Translations under genes and position numbers: made by a program
Source of the DNA: Agromyces rhizosphaerae
GTDB taxonomy: Bacteria; Actinomycetota; Actinomycetes; Actinomycetales; Microbacteriaceae
Length of the DNA stretch: 64,000 bases
Assembly: GCF_027925245.1 (NCBI RefSeq)
Contig: NZ_BSDP01000001.1
Span: 2,356,001-2,420,000 of the forward strand
Direction: 5' to 3'
Shown here: piece by piece, positions 9,274-18,759 of the stretch
Numbering within the stretch: position 1 is the first letter of the stretch
Layout of the letters: the number at the start of each line of letters is the position of its first letter
The notes under the pieces: generated by a model
Told to the model about the DNA's origin: nothing
What the model saw: only the letters and a program-made list of their open reading frames with translations
Database searches by the model: none

Positions 9274-10260
9274 GTGCTGATCGCACAGCGTCCCACGCTC
9301 ACGGAAGAGAACATCTCGGAGTTCCGTTCGCGTTTCGTGATCGAGCCCCTCGAGCCGGGCTTCGGTTACACCCTCGGCAACTCGCTTCGCCGCACCCTCC
9401 TGTCGTCGATCCCCGGTGCCGCCGTCACGAGCATCCGCATCGACGGCGTGCTGCACGAGTTCTCCACCGTGCCGGGCGTGAAGGAGGATGTCACCGAGAT
9501 CATCCTCAACATCAAGAACCTGGTCGTCTCCAGCGAGCACGACGAGCCCATCACCGCGTACCTGCGCAAGCAGGGCTCCGGTGAGGTCACCGCGGCCGAC
9601 ATCTCGGCCCCGGCCGGCGTCGAGGTGCACAACCCCGAGCTCGTCATCGCGACCCTGAACGACACCGCGAAGTTCGAGCTCGAGCTGACCATCGAGCGCG
9701 GCCGCGGCTACGTCTCGGCCAGCCAGAACCGCAGCGAGTTCTCCGAGGCCGGCCAGATCCCGGTCGACTCGATCTACTCGCCCGTGCTCAAGGTCACCTA
9801 CCGCGTCGAGGCGACGCGTGCCGGTGAGCGCACCGACTTCGACCGCCTCGTGGTCGACGTCGAGACCAAGGCGGCCATCAGCCCGCGCGACGCGATCGCG
9901 TCGGCCGGCCGCACGCTGACCGAGCTGTTCGGCCTCGCCCGCGAGCTGAACAACGCCGCCGAGGGCATCGAGATCGGCCCCGCGCCGGTCGACGCCGTGC
10001 TCTCGAGCGAGCTCTCGATCCCGATCGAGGACCTCGACCTGTCGGTCCGCTCCTACAACTGCCTGAAGCGCGAGGGCATCAACACGGTCTCGGAGCTCGT
10101 CGCTCTGAGCGAGACCCAGCTGATGAACATCCGCAACTTCGGCCAGAAGTCGGTCGACGAGGTCAAGGACAAGCTCACCGAGATGGGCCTGTCGCTGAAG
10201 GACTCGGTCCCCGGCTTCGACGGCGCGCACTTCTACACCGGGTTCGACGAAGAGAACTAG
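9274..10260 (+). CDS. rpoA: DNA-directed RNA polymerase subunit alpha
   Basis: A 328-residue alpha subunit. The N-terminal domain (about 1-230) assembles the polymerase and shows the [16 protein letters not shown] dimer motif. The C-terminal domain (about 245-320), which contacts promoters and activators, shows the helix-hairpin-helix region [11 protein letters not shown] and [10 protein letters not shown]. It starts with GTG after GAAAGGAATCC. The 175-bp gap before it has AT-richer sequence (ATATAGC near 9243) that could hold an internal promoter. Confidence 0.97.
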   Translation: MLIAQRPTLTEENISEFRSRFVIEPLEPGFGYTLGNSLRRTLLSSIPGAAVTSIRIDGVLHEFSTVPGVKEDVTEIILNIKNLVVSSEHDEPITAYLRKQGSGEVTAADISAPAGVEVHNPELVIATLNDTAKFELELTIERGRGYVSASQNRSEFSEAGQIPVDSIYSPVLKVTYRVEATRAGERTDFDRLVVDVETKAAISPRDAIASAGRTLTELFGLARELNNAAEGIEIGPAPVDAVLSSELSIPIEDLDLSVRSYNCLKREGINTVSELVALSETQLMNIRNFGQKSVDEVKDKLTEMGLSLKDSVPGFDGAHFYTGFDEEN

Positions 10261-10308
10261 GCACGCCGCGCGCGCCTCGCACACCCCCACCACTGGAGAT
10301 ACAGAACA

Positions 10309-10821
10309 ATGCCCAAGCCCACCAAGGGCCCCCGCCTCGGAGGCGGACCCGCGCACGAGCGTCTCATGCTCGCGAACCTCGCCAGCAGCCTGTTCACGCA
10401 CAAGCGCATCACGACGACCGAGACCAAGGCCAAGCGCCTGCGTCCGTTCGCCGAGCGCCTGGTCACCTTCGCCAAGCGCGGTGACCTGCACGCCCGTCGT
10501 CGCGTCCTCTCGGTCATCGGCGACAAGAGCGTCGTGCACGAGCTCTTCGCGGAGATCGCGCCGCAGGTGGCCGACCGCGACGGCGGCTACACCCGCATCA
10601 CCAAGATCGGCAACCGCAAGGGCGACAACGCCCCCATGGCCGTGATCGAGCTCGTGCTCGAGCCCGTCACCCCGAAGGCGAAGCCCGCGAAGGCCGCTCC
10701 GGCCGAGGAGCCGGCCGCCGAGGAGCCCGTCGCCGAGGAGGCCGTGGTCGAGGAGGCGCCCGTCGCCGAGGAGACCGCCGCGGAGCCTGCCGCCGAGGAG
10801 GCCGACGCCGACGCCAAGTGA
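10309..10821 (+). CDS. rplQ: 50S ribosomal protein L17 with acidic tail
   Basis: The first 120 or so residues are normal L17 ([20 protein letters not shown] onward). The last 50 residues are a low-complexity Ala/Glu/Pro tail of [12 protein letters not shown] repeats, rich in negative charge. Such acidic extensions occur on L17 of some actinobacteria; their function is not known to me. GGAGATACAG precedes the ATG. It is last in the operon and is followed by a strong terminator hairpin. Confidence 0.96.
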   Translation: MPKPTKGPRLGGGPAHERLMLANLASSLFTHKRITTTETKAKRLRPFAERLVTFAKRGDLHARRRVLSVIGDKSVVHELFAEIAPQVADRDGGYTRITKIGNRKGDNAPMAVIELVLEPVTPKAKPAKAAPAEEPAAEEPVAEEAVVEEAPVAEETAAEPAAEEADADAK

Positions 10822-10840
10822 CGTCGCGTCCACGCCGTAT

Positions 10841-10872
10841 GAACGCCCCGGGCACCCGTGCCCGGGGCGTTC
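10841..10872 (+). terminator. Terminator hairpin after rplQ
   Basis: A perfect 14-bp stem (GAACGCCCCGGGCA with its complement) closes on the 4-nt loop CCCG, 20 bp after the rplQ stop. No T-run follows, which is common in high-GC actinobacteria. Confidence 0.85.
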
Positions 10873-10915
10873 GTCGTCGAATGATCTGTCCCGCCCGCCG
10901 GAGAGGATGAGCACG

Positions 10916-11959
10916 ATGACCGACAACCTGCACCCCGAGCCCCGCCAGGAGCCCCTGCGCGACCGTGTCGCCGGAGCCCGGCGCACCGTCGTGCCCGCCC
11001 ATCCGGAGATCGCGTCGTGGCGCCCGGTGACGCTCGACGACGTCGACCTGCTCACGGAGTTCGAGCACGCCCTCGCCGCGGCCGACCACCCCGAGTGGCG
11101 ATCCAGCCGCGACGAGGTCGCCGACATGCTCGGGCGCAGCGAGCTCGACCTCGAGCGCGACACGCTGCTCGGGTTCGCGGCCGACGGCCGGCTCGCCGCG
11201 CACGGGCTCGTGCTGAGCCCCGCCGAGGCCGAGCTCATGGTGCGCAGCTTCGTGTTCGGCGGGGTGCACCCCGACTTCCGCGGGCGCGGCATCGGGCGCG
11301 TGCTCCTCGACTGGGAGCTCGCGCGCGCCGTCGAGCAGTTCTCCACGAGCGACTCGCTGCTGCCCGGCGTGGTCTTCGGGTACGCGCAGGAGCGCACGCC
11401 GGCCCACCGCCGGCTTCTCGAGCGCGCCGGCATGGAGGCCAAGCGCTGGTTCCTGAAGTTCTCCCGGGACCTGCGCGAGCCGCTGCCCGAGGTGCCCGAG
11501 GCGGATGCCGCGGTGCGGCCGTACCGCGACGAGGACGCCGAGGCCGTGCGCCACGCCCGCAACGACGCCTTCCGCGACCACTGGGGCAGCGACGTCATGA
11601 GCTCCGAGCAGTGGGGGCACCTGGTGGGTGCCGAGGGGTTCCGCGGCGACCTGTCGCTGGTCTCGGTCGACGGCGACCGCGTCGTCGGCTTCCTGCTCGC
11701 GAGCGAGTACGAGGCGACCGACGCCCACGAGGGCGAGACCGGCATCTACGTCGAGTACGTCGGGGTGCGCCGCGAGGGTCGCGGGCGCGGCATCGCCCGC
11801 CGCCTCCTCGCCGGCCACCTGCACGCCGCAGCGGGCGCGGGCTTCACGTCGAGCGTGCTCGAGGTCGACGCCGACAGCCCGACCGGCGCGAACGCGCTCT
11901 ACGAGTCGATGGGGTACCGCGAGAAGCACCGCGAGCTCGCGTACTCGCTCGAGTACTGA
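10916..11959 (+). CDS. Tandem GNAT-domain acetyltransferase
   Basis: A protein of 347 residues with two GNAT folds. The first has an acetyl-CoA loop of the form RGRGIGRVL (about residue 125). The second has REGRGRGIARRLLAG followed by the ADSPTGANALYESMGY segment typical of GNATs. Tandem GNATs include mycothiol synthase MshD and antibiotic or peptide acetyltransferases, but I cannot tell which this is. Start: ATG at 10916 has GGAGAGG 9 nt upstream; the in-frame ATG at 10907 abuts that site. It stands alone between two conserved translation operons. Confidence 0.8.
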   Translation: MTDNLHPEPRQEPLRDRVAGARRTVVPAHPEIASWRPVTLDDVDLLTEFEHALAAADHPEWRSSRDEVADMLGRSELDLERDTLLGFAADGRLAAHGLVLSPAEAELMVRSFVFGGVHPDFRGRGIGRVLLDWELARAVEQFSTSDSLLPGVVFGYAQERTPAHRRLLERAGMEAKRWFLKFSRDLREPLPEVPEADAAVRPYRDEDAEAVRHARNDAFRDHWGSDVMSSEQWGHLVGAEGFRGDLSLVSVDGDRVVGFLLASEYEATDAHEGETGIYVEYVGVRREGRGRGIARRLLAGHLHAAAGAGFTSSVLEVDADSPTGANALYESMGYREKHRELAYSLEY

Positions 11960-11973
11960 CGCGGGCCCGACCG

Positions 11974-11979
11974 TAGGCT
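11974..11979 (+). promoter_or_regulatory. -10 box of truA, leaderless
   Basis: TAGGCT lies 7 nt before the truA GTG (11987). That spacing puts the transcription start on the first base of the start codon, as for leaderless mRNAs. No ribosome binding site is evident. Confidence 0.55.
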
Positions 11980-11986
11980 GGGGATC

Positions 11987-12934
11987 GTGAGCGACGAGCA
12001 GGCGGATGCCACGGGCGGCGAGCCCGTGCCGGAACCCGCGCCGCCCACCCGCATCCGCCTCGACCTCGCCTACGACGGCACGGCGTTCAACGGGTGGAGC
12101 GCCCAGCCGGGGCAGCGCACCGTGCAGGGCGTGGTCGAGCAGGCCCTCGCGACGCTCTTCCGGCGCACCGGGACGGCGCCGCGGCTGACCGTGGCCGGTC
12201 GCACCGACTCCGGCGTGCACGCCCGCGGCCAGGTCGCCCACCTCGACGTGGACCCCGACGCGCTCGAGGCCGTGACGCGTCCCCGGCGCGGCGACCCCGC
12301 CTCGGGCCGCGCCGTCGACCCGGCCGGCGTGCTCCTGCGGCGCCTCACGGGCATCCTCGGCGCGCACGACGCCGACGTCGTGGTGCACGCGGCATCGTTC
12401 GCGCCCGAAGGCTTCGACGCGCGCTTCTCGGCGGTGTGGCGGCGTTACAAGTACCGCGTGGCGGACGCCGCGGCCGTGCGGGACCCCCTGGCCCGGGCGT
12501 TCACGGTGTGGCATCCGACGACCCTCGACGCCGACGCCATGGGCGCGGCCGCGCACTCGCTGCTCGGGCTCGGGGATTTCGCCGCGTTCTGCCGGCCGCG
12601 CGAGGGGGCGACCACCATCCGCACCCTGCAGGCGTTCGACTGGCGGCGCGAGGCCGACGGGGTGCTCGTCGCCGCGCTGCAGGCCGACGCCTTCTGCCAC
12701 TCGATGGTGCGCGCCCTGGTCGGCGCGTGCGTCGCGGTCGGGCAGGGGCGGCTCGCGGCCGACGAGCCGCTCGCGCTCATGCGGGCGGGGGAGCGCACGA
12801 GCGCGTTCCGGGTGATGCCCGCGAAGGGGCTCGTGCTGACCGAGGTCGGCTACCCCGACGACACGGAGCTCGCGGCCCGGGCACGGCAGACCCGGGCGCG
12901 GCGCGAATTGCACGCGGATGGGGTCGTGGGCTAA
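11987..12934 (+). CDS. truA: tRNA pseudouridine synthase A
   Basis: A 315-residue TruA, which makes pseudouridine at positions 38-40 of the tRNA anticodon arm. The catalytic Asp lies in AGRTDSGVHARGQ. LAYDGTAFNGW near the N terminus and FCHSMVRALVG near the C terminus are family segments. An N-terminal extension of about 22 residues rich in Glu and Pro precedes the conserved part. It lies between rplQ and rplM, a common actinobacterial arrangement. Confidence 0.94.
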   Translation: MSDEQADATGGEPVPEPAPPTRIRLDLAYDGTAFNGWSAQPGQRTVQGVVEQALATLFRRTGTAPRLTVAGRTDSGVHARGQVAHLDVDPDALEAVTRPRRGDPASGRAVDPAGVLLRRLTGILGAHDADVVVHAASFAPEGFDARFSAVWRRYKYRVADAAAVRDPLARAFTVWHPTTLDADAMGAAAHSLLGLGDFAAFCRPREGATTIRTLQAFDWRREADGVLVAALQADAFCHSMVRALVGACVAVGQGRLAADEPLALMRAGERTSAFRVMPAKGLVLTEVGYPDDTELAARARQTRARRELHADGVVG

Positions 12935-12937
12935 GCT
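12932..12937 (+). promoter_or_regulatory. Putative -10 of rplM-rpsI, overlapping the truA stop
   Basis: TAAGCT begins with the TAA stop codon of truA and fits the TAnnnT pattern. Transcription would begin near 12944, giving rplM a leader of about 125 nt. That leader could carry autogenous control, but I recognise no known element. Confidence 0.4.
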
Positions 12938-13068
12938 GTCTCTTTGGTGCCGCCATCTGCGTCGGCATCCGAAGATGAGCCCTCCACCGGGCGTTCGACC
13001 GCATCGCGGGCGAACTCCCACGGAGTGGGATTCACGAACCCCTCTCTCGATCAGAAAGCAGCACTTCC

Positions 13069-13515
13069 GTGACGCGCACCTACACCCCCAAGCCGAATGA
13101 GATCCAGCGCGACTGGGTCGTCATCGACGCGACCGACATCGTGCTCGGCCGCCTCGCCAGCCACACCGCAGCCCTGCTGCGCGGCAAGCACAAGGCGATC
13201 TTCGCGAACCACGTCGACACCGGCGACTTCGTGATCATCGTCAACGCCGAGAAGGTGGCCCTCACCGGCCAGAAGCTCGAGCAGAAGAAGGCCTACCGCC
13301 ACTCGGGCTACCCGGGCGGCCTGTCGGCCGTCGGCTACGCCGAGCTCCTCGAGAAGAACCCCGTCCGCGCCGTCGAGAAGGCGGTTCGCGGCATGCTCCC
13401 GAAGAACTCGCTCGGTCGCGCCCAGATCAAGAAGCTGAAGGTCTACGCAGGCCCGGAGCACCCGCACGCCGCGCAGCAGCCGAAGGCGTACACCCTCACC
13501 CAGATCGCCCAGTAA
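13069..13515 (+). CDS. rplM: 50S ribosomal protein L13
   Basis: A 148-residue L13, an early assembly protein of the large subunit. Family segments [14 protein letters not shown] and RHSGYPGGL are present, and the length is normal. It starts with GTG preceded by AGAAAGCAG. It forms the standard pair with rpsI. Confidence 0.97.
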   Translation: MTRTYTPKPNEIQRDWVVIDATDIVLGRLASHTAALLRGKHKAIFANHVDTGDFVIIVNAEKVALTGQKLEQKKAYRHSGYPGGLSAVGYAELLEKNPVRAVEKAVRGMLPKNSLGRAQIKKLKVYAGPEHPHAAQQPKAYTLTQIAQ

Positions 13516-13559
13516 CGGCGCTCCCTTCTCGACGTACAAGACCAAAGGATTCATTCATC

Positions 13560-14045
13560 GTGGCGAAGATCGCAGACCAGATCGACCAGGCTCCCGAGAG
13601 CTACACCACCGAGAGCGCGCCGACCGAGACCCCGGCCTCGGAGCGCGTCATCCTCAACGTGTCCGGCGCGGCCGTGGGCCGTCGCAAGCAGGCCATCGCC
13701 CGCGTGCGCGTCGTCCCCGGCGCCGGCTCCATCACGGTCAACGGCCGTGAGTTCGCGGACTACTTCCCGAACAAGCTGCACCAGCAGCTCATCACCGACC
13801 CGTTCACCGTGCTCGACCTGCGCGGCAGCTACGACGTCGTCGCCCGCATCACCGGCGGCGGCCCCTCGGGCCAGGCCGGCGCGCTGCGCCTCGCGATCGC
13901 TCGTGCGCTGAACGAGATCGACCGCGAGCACAACCGCCCGACCCTCAAGAAGGCCGGCTTCCTCACCCGCGACGCGCGCGTCATCGAGCGCAAGAAGGCC
14001 GGTCTCAAGAAGGCCCGCAAGGCTCCGCAGTTCTCCAAGCGCTGA
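13560..14045 (+). CDS. rpsI: 30S ribosomal protein S9
   Basis: A 161-residue S9 whose basic C-terminal tail ends KAPQFSKR and reaches towards P-site tRNA. The conserved part starts near residue 36 ([14 protein letters not shown]). The first 35 residues are an acidic, Thr/Ser-rich extension, as on S9 of other actinobacteria. GTG start after AAAGGATTC. Confidence 0.97.
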   Translation: MAKIADQIDQAPESYTTESAPTETPASERVILNVSGAAVGRRKQAIARVRVVPGAGSITVNGREFADYFPNKLHQQLITDPFTVLDLRGSYDVVARITGGGPSGQAGALRLAIARALNEIDREHNRPTLKKAGFLTRDARVIERKKAGLKKARKAPQFSKR

Positions 14046-14059
14046 GGCGCGACGGCTCG

Positions 14060-15421
14060 ATGCCTCGCCTCTTCGGCACCGACGGCGTTCGGGGGCTGGC
14101 CAACCGGGAACTCTCGGCTGGGCTGGCCCTCGAACTCGCCCAGGCTGCCGCGCTCGTGCTCACGCAGGGCCGGCACGCCGATTCGATCCGCGCCGAGGGC
14201 CGCAAGCCCGTCGCGGTCGTCGCGCGCGACCCGCGCATCTCGGGTGAGTTCCTCACCTCGGCGGTCGTCGCGGGTCTCGCCAGTTCCGGCATCGACGTGC
14301 TCGATGCCGGCGTGCTGCCGACCCCGGCCACCGCGTACCTCATCGCGAGCGAGCACGCCGACTTCGGCGTGATGATCTCGGCGTCGCACAACCCGGCGCC
14401 CGACAACGGCATCAAGTTCTTCTCCTTCGGCGGCACCAAGCTGCCCGACGAGGTCGAGGACCGCATCGAGGCCCGGCTCGGTGAGGAGAAGCTCACGCCG
14501 ATCGGCGACGGCGTCGGCCGCATCCGCCGCTTCTCCGACGCGGAGGACCGGTACGTGCTGCACCTCGTGAGCACGCTGCCGAACCGCCTCGACGGACTCC
14601 ACGTCGTCATCGACTGCGCGCACGGTGCCGCCTCGGGCGTGTCGCCGGAGGCGTTCGCCCTCGCCGGCGCGAAGGTGACCGTGATCGGTGCCGATCCCGA
14701 CGGCCTCAACATCAACGACGGCGTGGGGTCGACCCACCTCGAGGTGCTCCAGGCCGCGGTCGTCGAGCACCGCGCCGACCTCGGCATCGCCCACGACGGC
14801 GATGCCGACCGCTGCCTCGCGGTCGACCACCGGGGCCAGGTCGTCGACGGCGACCGCATCATGGCGATCCTCGCGATCGCGATGCAGCAGCGCGGGCAGC
14901 TGGCGGACGACACGCTCGTGACCACGGTCATGAGCAACATCGGCCTGCGGCAGGCGATGGCCGAGCACGGCATCTCCGTCGTGGAGACGAAGGTCGGCGA
15001 CCGCTACGTGCTCGAGGAGCTCAGCGCCCACGGGTACACCCTCGGCGGCGAGCAGAGCGGGCACGTGATCATGACCGACCATGCGACGACCGGCGACGGC
15101 GTCCTGACCGGACTGCACCTCGCCGCCGAGGTCGCGCGCACCGGGCACTCGCTGGCATCCCTCGCCGACGTGATGACCGTCTACCCCCAGGTGCTCCTCA
15201 ACGTGCGCGGCGTCGACCGCGACGCGCTCGCCGGCAACGAGGCGATCGACGAGGCGACGCGCGCCGTCGAGGCCGAGCTGGGCGGCTCGGGTCGCGTGCT
15301 GCTGCGCCCCTCGGGCACCGAGCCGATGGTCCGGGTCATGGTCGAGGCCGCCGAGCAGGAGGACGCGCAGCGCCACGCCGAGGCGCTGGCCGAGGTCGTG
15401 CGCGCCGAGCTCGCGGTCTGA
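14060..15421 (+). CDS. glmM: Phosphoglucosamine mutase
   Basis: A 453-residue enzyme that interconverts glucosamine-6-phosphate and glucosamine-1-phosphate for UDP-GlcNAc and peptidoglycan synthesis. The phosphoserine loop is [12 protein letters not shown], with Ser109 as the active serine. The magnesium loop HDGDADR spans about 245-251, and the phosphate-binding [11 protein letters not shown] is near the C terminus. It follows rpsI by 14 bp, so it is likely co-transcribed with rplM-rpsI. The pathway partner glmS is 1.1 kb downstream. Confidence 0.96.
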   Translation: MPRLFGTDGVRGLANRELSAGLALELAQAAALVLTQGRHADSIRAEGRKPVAVVARDPRISGEFLTSAVVAGLASSGIDVLDAGVLPTPATAYLIASEHADFGVMISASHNPAPDNGIKFFSFGGTKLPDEVEDRIEARLGEEKLTPIGDGVGRIRRFSDAEDRYVLHLVSTLPNRLDGLHVVIDCAHGAASGVSPEAFALAGAKVTVIGADPDGLNINDGVGSTHLEVLQAAVVEHRADLGIAHDGDADRCLAVDHRGQVVDGDRIMAILAIAMQQRGQLADDTLVTTVMSNIGLRQAMAEHGISVVETKVGDRYVLEELSAHGYTLGGEQSGHVIMTDHATTGDGVLTGLHLAAEVARTGHSLASLADVMTVYPQVLLNVRGVDRDALAGNEAIDEATRAVEAELGGSGRVLLRPSGTEPMVRVMVEAAEQEDAQRHAEALAEVVRAELAV

Positions 15422-15431
15422 TCCGGGCTGG

Positions 15432-15447
15432 CCGGCCCGCAGGCCGG
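15432..15447. terminator. Small convergent hairpin between glmM and coaA
   Basis: CCGGCC and GGCCGG flank the loop CGCA in the 45-bp gap between two converging genes. A 6-bp GC stem without a T-run is weak evidence for a bidirectional terminator. Confidence 0.35.
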
Positions 15448-15466
15448 ACGAGGGCTGCGGAGCGCC

Positions 15467-16423
15467 TCAGATCTTGCGCAGCAGCACGCTCGACACGGCG
15501 TGGTCCGAGTCCTTGCGCAGCACGAGAGATGCCCGCGACCGCGTGGGGCGCACGTTCTGCTCGAGGTTCGGTTCGTTGATCGAGCTCCAGATCTCGCGGG
15601 CGCGCGCACGCGCCTGCTCCTCGCTCAGCTCCGCGTAGCGGTGGAAGTACGAGTTGGGGTTCGCGAACGCGCCGCGCTGGAGGCGCAGGAACCGCTCCTC
15701 GTACCAGCTCGCGATGTCCTGCGTGCGGGCGTCGACGTAGATCGAGAAGTCGAACAGGTCGCTCACCGCGAGGCGATGCCCGGGCGCGGCCGGCTGCAGC
15801 ACGTTCAGCCCCTCGACGATGAGCACGTCGGGCTGCCGCACGGTGATCTGCGCGTCGGGCACGATGTCGTAGCTGAGGTGCGAGTAGAACGGCGCGCGCA
15901 CCTCCGGAGCCCCGGCCTTCACGTCGCTCACGAAGCGGAGCAGTGCCCGCCGGTCGTACGACTCGGGGAAGCCCTTGCGGCTCATCAGGCCGCGGCGCTC
16001 GAGCTCGGCGTTCGGCAGCAGGAACCCGTCGGTGGTGACGAGCTCGACGCGCGGCGTGTGCTCCCACCGGGAGAGGAGCTCGCGCAGCAGGCGCGCGATC
16101 GTCGACTTGCCCACCGCGACCGATCCGGCGACCCCGATCACGAACGGCGTGCGCTCGGCGCGGGCGCCGAGGAAGTCGCTGGTGAGCCGGTGCAGGTGGG
16201 TCATGCCCCCGACGTAGAGGTTCAGCAGCCTGCTCAGCGGGAGGTAGACCTCGGCGACCTCGTCGAGGTCGAGCGGCTCGCCGAGGCCACGCAGCTGGAC
16301 GAGCTCCACCTCGGTGAGCGGGAGCGGCATCGAGGGCGCGAGCGCGGCCCAGTCCGCCCGGTCGAGCTCGACGAAGGGGGAGATGTGCTGCGTCGCGACG
16401 GGGGAGGTCGTCGGATCGGACAT
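15467..16423 (-). CDS. coaA: Type I pantothenate kinase
   Basis: A 318-residue kinase for the first step of coenzyme A synthesis (pantothenate to 4'-phosphopantothenate). The P-loop [12 protein letters not shown] is at 97-108, with the type I segments TTDGFLLPN and YDIVPD downstream. Start ATG at 16423 is chosen because family homology begins with the [11 protein letters not shown] segment and TAGACT sits 7 nt upstream. A longer in-frame reading adds low-complexity sequence. It is divergent from glmS. Confidence 0.94.
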   Translation of the reverse strand: MSDPTTSPVATQHISPFVELDRADWAALAPSMPLPLTEVELVQLRGLGEPLDLDEVAEVYLPLSRLLNLYVGGMTHLHRLTSDFLGARAERTPFVIGVAGSVAVGKSTIARLLRELLSRWEHTPRVELVTTDGFLLPNAELERRGLMSRKGFPESYDRRALLRFVSDVKAGAPEVRAPFYSHLSYDIVPDAQITVRQPDVLIVEGLNVLQPAAPGHRLAVSDLFDFSIYVDARTQDIASWYEERFLRLQRGAFANPNSYFHRYAELSEEQARARAREIWSSINEPNLEQNVRPTRSRASLVLRKDSDHAVSSVLLRKI

Positions 16424-16430
16424 CCCGGAC

Positions 16431-16436
16431 AGTCTA
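16431..16436 (-). promoter_or_regulatory. -10 box of coaA, leaderless
   Basis: TAGACT on the minus strand ends 7 nt before the coaA ATG, a leaderless arrangement. The divergent glmS promoter lies about 80 bp away. Confidence 0.6.
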
Positions 16437-16513
16437 GTCGTGGCGATGCGACGCGTCCGCCGGTGTCCACCGCCGCCGGCACCACGTGCAGCCGCCGCAC
16501 GGCTCCGCGCCGA

Positions 16514-16519
16514 TACAAT
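16514..16519 (+). promoter_or_regulatory. -10 box of glmS, leaderless
   Basis: TACAAT lies 7 nt before the glmS ATG. This is the closest match to the TATAAT consensus among the leaderless candidates in the window. No ribosome binding site separates it from the gene. Confidence 0.65.
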
Positions 16520-16526
16520 CGCCCCC

Positions 16527-18377
16527 ATGTGTGGAATCGTCGGGTACGTCGGGCCTGCCAGCAGCCTGGACGTCCTTCTCGGAGGCCTGCGTCGCCTCGA
16601 ATACCGCGGCTACGACTCGGCCGGGGTCGCCGTCATCGATGACGAGGGCAACCTCGGCACGAGCAAGAAGGCGGGCAAGCTGCAGACGCTCGTCGACGAG
16701 CTCGCCGAGCACCCCGTGCCCCGGGGCGGCACCGGCATCGGCCACACCCGCTGGGCGACGCACGGCGGCCCGACCGACGTGAACGCGCACCCGCACCTGG
16801 CCGACGGCGGCCGGCTCGCCGTGATCCACAACGGCATCATCGAGAACTTCTCCGAGCTGCGCGACGAGCTGCTCGCCGAGGGCGCGGAGTTCGCGAGCGA
16901 GACCGACACCGAGGTCGCCGCGGTGCTGCTCGGTCGCGAGTACCGGGCGACCGGCGACCTGGTCGAGGCGTTCCGCCGGACGGTGGTGCGCCTCGACGGC
17001 GCGTTCACGCTGCTCGCGGTGCACCGCGACTCGCCGGGGCTCGTCGTGGGCGCCCGCCGCAACTCGCCGCTCGTGATCGGCCTGGGGGAGGGCGAGAACT
17101 TCCTGGGCTCGGATGTCGCGGCGTTCGTCGAGCACACCCGCAACGCCGTCGCCATCGGCCAGGACCAGATCGTGGCCATCACCGCCGACGAGGTCGTCGT
17201 GACCGACTTCGACGGCGGGCCGGTGACGGTGGAGCCGTTCGAGGTCGCCTGGAACGCCGACGCCGCCGACAAGGGCGGCTGGTCGAGCTTCATGCAGAAG
17301 GAGGTCAGCGAGCAGCCCACGGCCGTCGCCGACACCCTGCGCGGACGACTCCACGACGGCAGGGTGGTCGTGGGCGAGCTCGAGGAGCTGGGCGACGACG
17401 TGCTCCGCAGCATCCGCCGCATCACCGTGATCGCCTGCGGCACGGCCGCCTACGCGGGCATGGTCGCCAAGTACGCGATCGAGAAGTGGGCGCGCGTGCC
17501 CGTCGAGGTCGAGCTGAGCCACGAGTTCCGCTACCGCGAGCCGGTCATCGGCCCGGACACGCTCGTCATCTCGGTCAGCCAGTCGGGCGAGACCATGGAC
17601 ACGCTGATGGCCGTGAAGTACGCCCGCGAGGCCGGTGCCCGCACGATCTCGGTCTGCAACACGCAGGGCGCGACCATCCCGCGCGAGTCCGACGCGGCGA
17701 TCTACACGCACGCCGGGCCCGAGGTCGCGGTCGCGTCGACCAAGGCGTTCGTCGCGCAGATCGCGGCGCTCTACCTGTTCGGCCTCCACCTCGCGCGCGT
17801 GCTCGGCACCGCGTCGGCGGAGGAGCTCGAGACCGCCGCGTACGAGCTGGAGCACGTGCCGGCCAAGCTCGCCACCGTGCTCGAGCAGGGCGAGCGCATC
17901 GCGCAGCTCGCGCACTGGATGGCGGACACGCGCTCGGTGCTCTTCCTCGGGCGCCACGTGGGCTACCCGATCGCGCTCGAGGGGGCGCTGAAGCTCAAGG
18001 AGCTCGCCTACATCCACGCCGAGGGGTTCGCCGCGGGCGAGCTGAAGCACGGCCCGATCGCGCTGATCGAACCCGGTCAGCCGGTGTTCGTGGTCGTGCC
18101 GAGCCCGCGCAACTCCGGTTCGCTGCACCCCAAGGTCGTCTCGAACATCCAGGAGATCCGCGCCCGCGGCGCGCGCGTCATCGCGATCGCCGAGGCGGGG
18201 GATGCCGCGGTGCTGCCGTTCGCCGACGAGGTGCTGCGCATCCCGCTGGCCGGCCCGCTCTTCGAGCCGCTGCTCGCCGTGGTGCCGCTGCAGATCTTCG
18301 CCATGGAGCTGTCGGCCGCGAAGGGGCTCGACGTCGACCAGCCGCGCAACCTCGCCAAGTCGGTCACGGTCGAGTAG
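16527..18377 (+). CDS. glmS: Glutamine-fructose-6-phosphate aminotransferase (isomerizing)
   Basis: A 616-residue enzyme making glucosamine-6-phosphate from fructose-6-phosphate and glutamine. The N-terminal glutaminase begins MCGIVGYVG with Cys2 as nucleophile after Met removal. Two SIS sugar-isomerase domains follow ([12 protein letters not shown] near residue 350 and [13 protein letters not shown] near 490), and the protein ends KSVTVE as in the family. The Cys2 requirement fixes the ATG at 16527. No glmS ribozyme is seen, and the short leader leaves no room for one. Confidence 0.97.
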   Translation: MCGIVGYVGPASSLDVLLGGLRRLEYRGYDSAGVAVIDDEGNLGTSKKAGKLQTLVDELAEHPVPRGGTGIGHTRWATHGGPTDVNAHPHLADGGRLAVIHNGIIENFSELRDELLAEGAEFASETDTEVAAVLLGREYRATGDLVEAFRRTVVRLDGAFTLLAVHRDSPGLVVGARRNSPLVIGLGEGENFLGSDVAAFVEHTRNAVAIGQDQIVAITADEVVVTDFDGGPVTVEPFEVAWNADAADKGGWSSFMQKEVSEQPTAVADTLRGRLHDGRVVVGELEELGDDVLRSIRRITVIACGTAAYAGMVAKYAIEKWARVPVEVELSHEFRYREPVIGPDTLVISVSQSGETMDTLMAVKYAREAGARTISVCNTQGATIPRESDAAIYTHAGPEVAVASTKAFVAQIAALYLFGLHLARVLGTASAEELETAAYELEHVPAKLATVLEQGERIAQLAHWMADTRSVLFLGRHVGYPIALEGALKLKELAYIHAEGFAAGELKHGPIALIEPGQPVFVVVPSPRNSGSLHPKVVSNIQEIRARGARVIAIAEAGDAAVLPFADEVLRIPLAGPLFEPLLAVVPLQIFAMELSAAKGLDVDQPRNLAKSVTVE

Positions 18378-18402
18378 CGAGAGACGACGGGGAGCGGGCA
18401 CG

Positions 18403-18759
18403 ATGATCGCCGGGATCGGGGTGGACGTCGTCGACGTCGCGCGCTTCGAGCGCGCGATCACGCGTACCCCCGGCCTGCGCGAGCGGCTCTTCGCGGCGGG
18501 TGAGCGCGACCGGCCGACCCGGTCGCTGGCCGCCCGGTTCGCCGCGAAGGAGGCGCTCATCAAGGCCCTCGGCGGCCCCGACCTCATGCGCTGGCACGAC
18601 ATGGAGGTCGTGAACGACGCCGACGGCAACCCCGACTTCGTGCTGCACGGCGCGCTCGACGCGCACGTGCGCGAGCGGGGCATCGGGCGCGTGCACGTCT
18701 CGATGAGCCACGACGCCGGCATCGCGACGGCGTTCGTCGTGCTCGAGGGGGCGTCGTGA
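18403..18759 (+). CDS. acpS: Holo-[acyl-carrier-protein] synthase
   Basis: A 118-residue AcpS that moves 4'-phosphopantetheine from CoA to acyl carrier protein. The motifs GIGVDVVDVARF (Asp8) and RFAAKEALIKA (Glu50) supply the magnesium ligands. Length is normal. GGGGAG precedes the ATG. Its stop overlaps the alr start by 4 bp. In many actinobacteria nnrE lies between this region and alr; none is present here. Confidence 0.94.
   Translation: MIAGIGVDVVDVARFERAITRTPGLRERLFAAGERDRPTRSLAARFAAKEALIKALGGPDLMRWHDMEVVNDADGNPDFVLHGALDAHVRERGIGRVHVSMSHDAGIATAFVVLEGAS

Noticed and set aside
16424..16526. A glmS ribozyme upstream of glmS
   Set aside because: The -10 box lies 7 nt before the start codon, leaving no transcribed leader, and glmS ribozymes are a Firmicutes feature.
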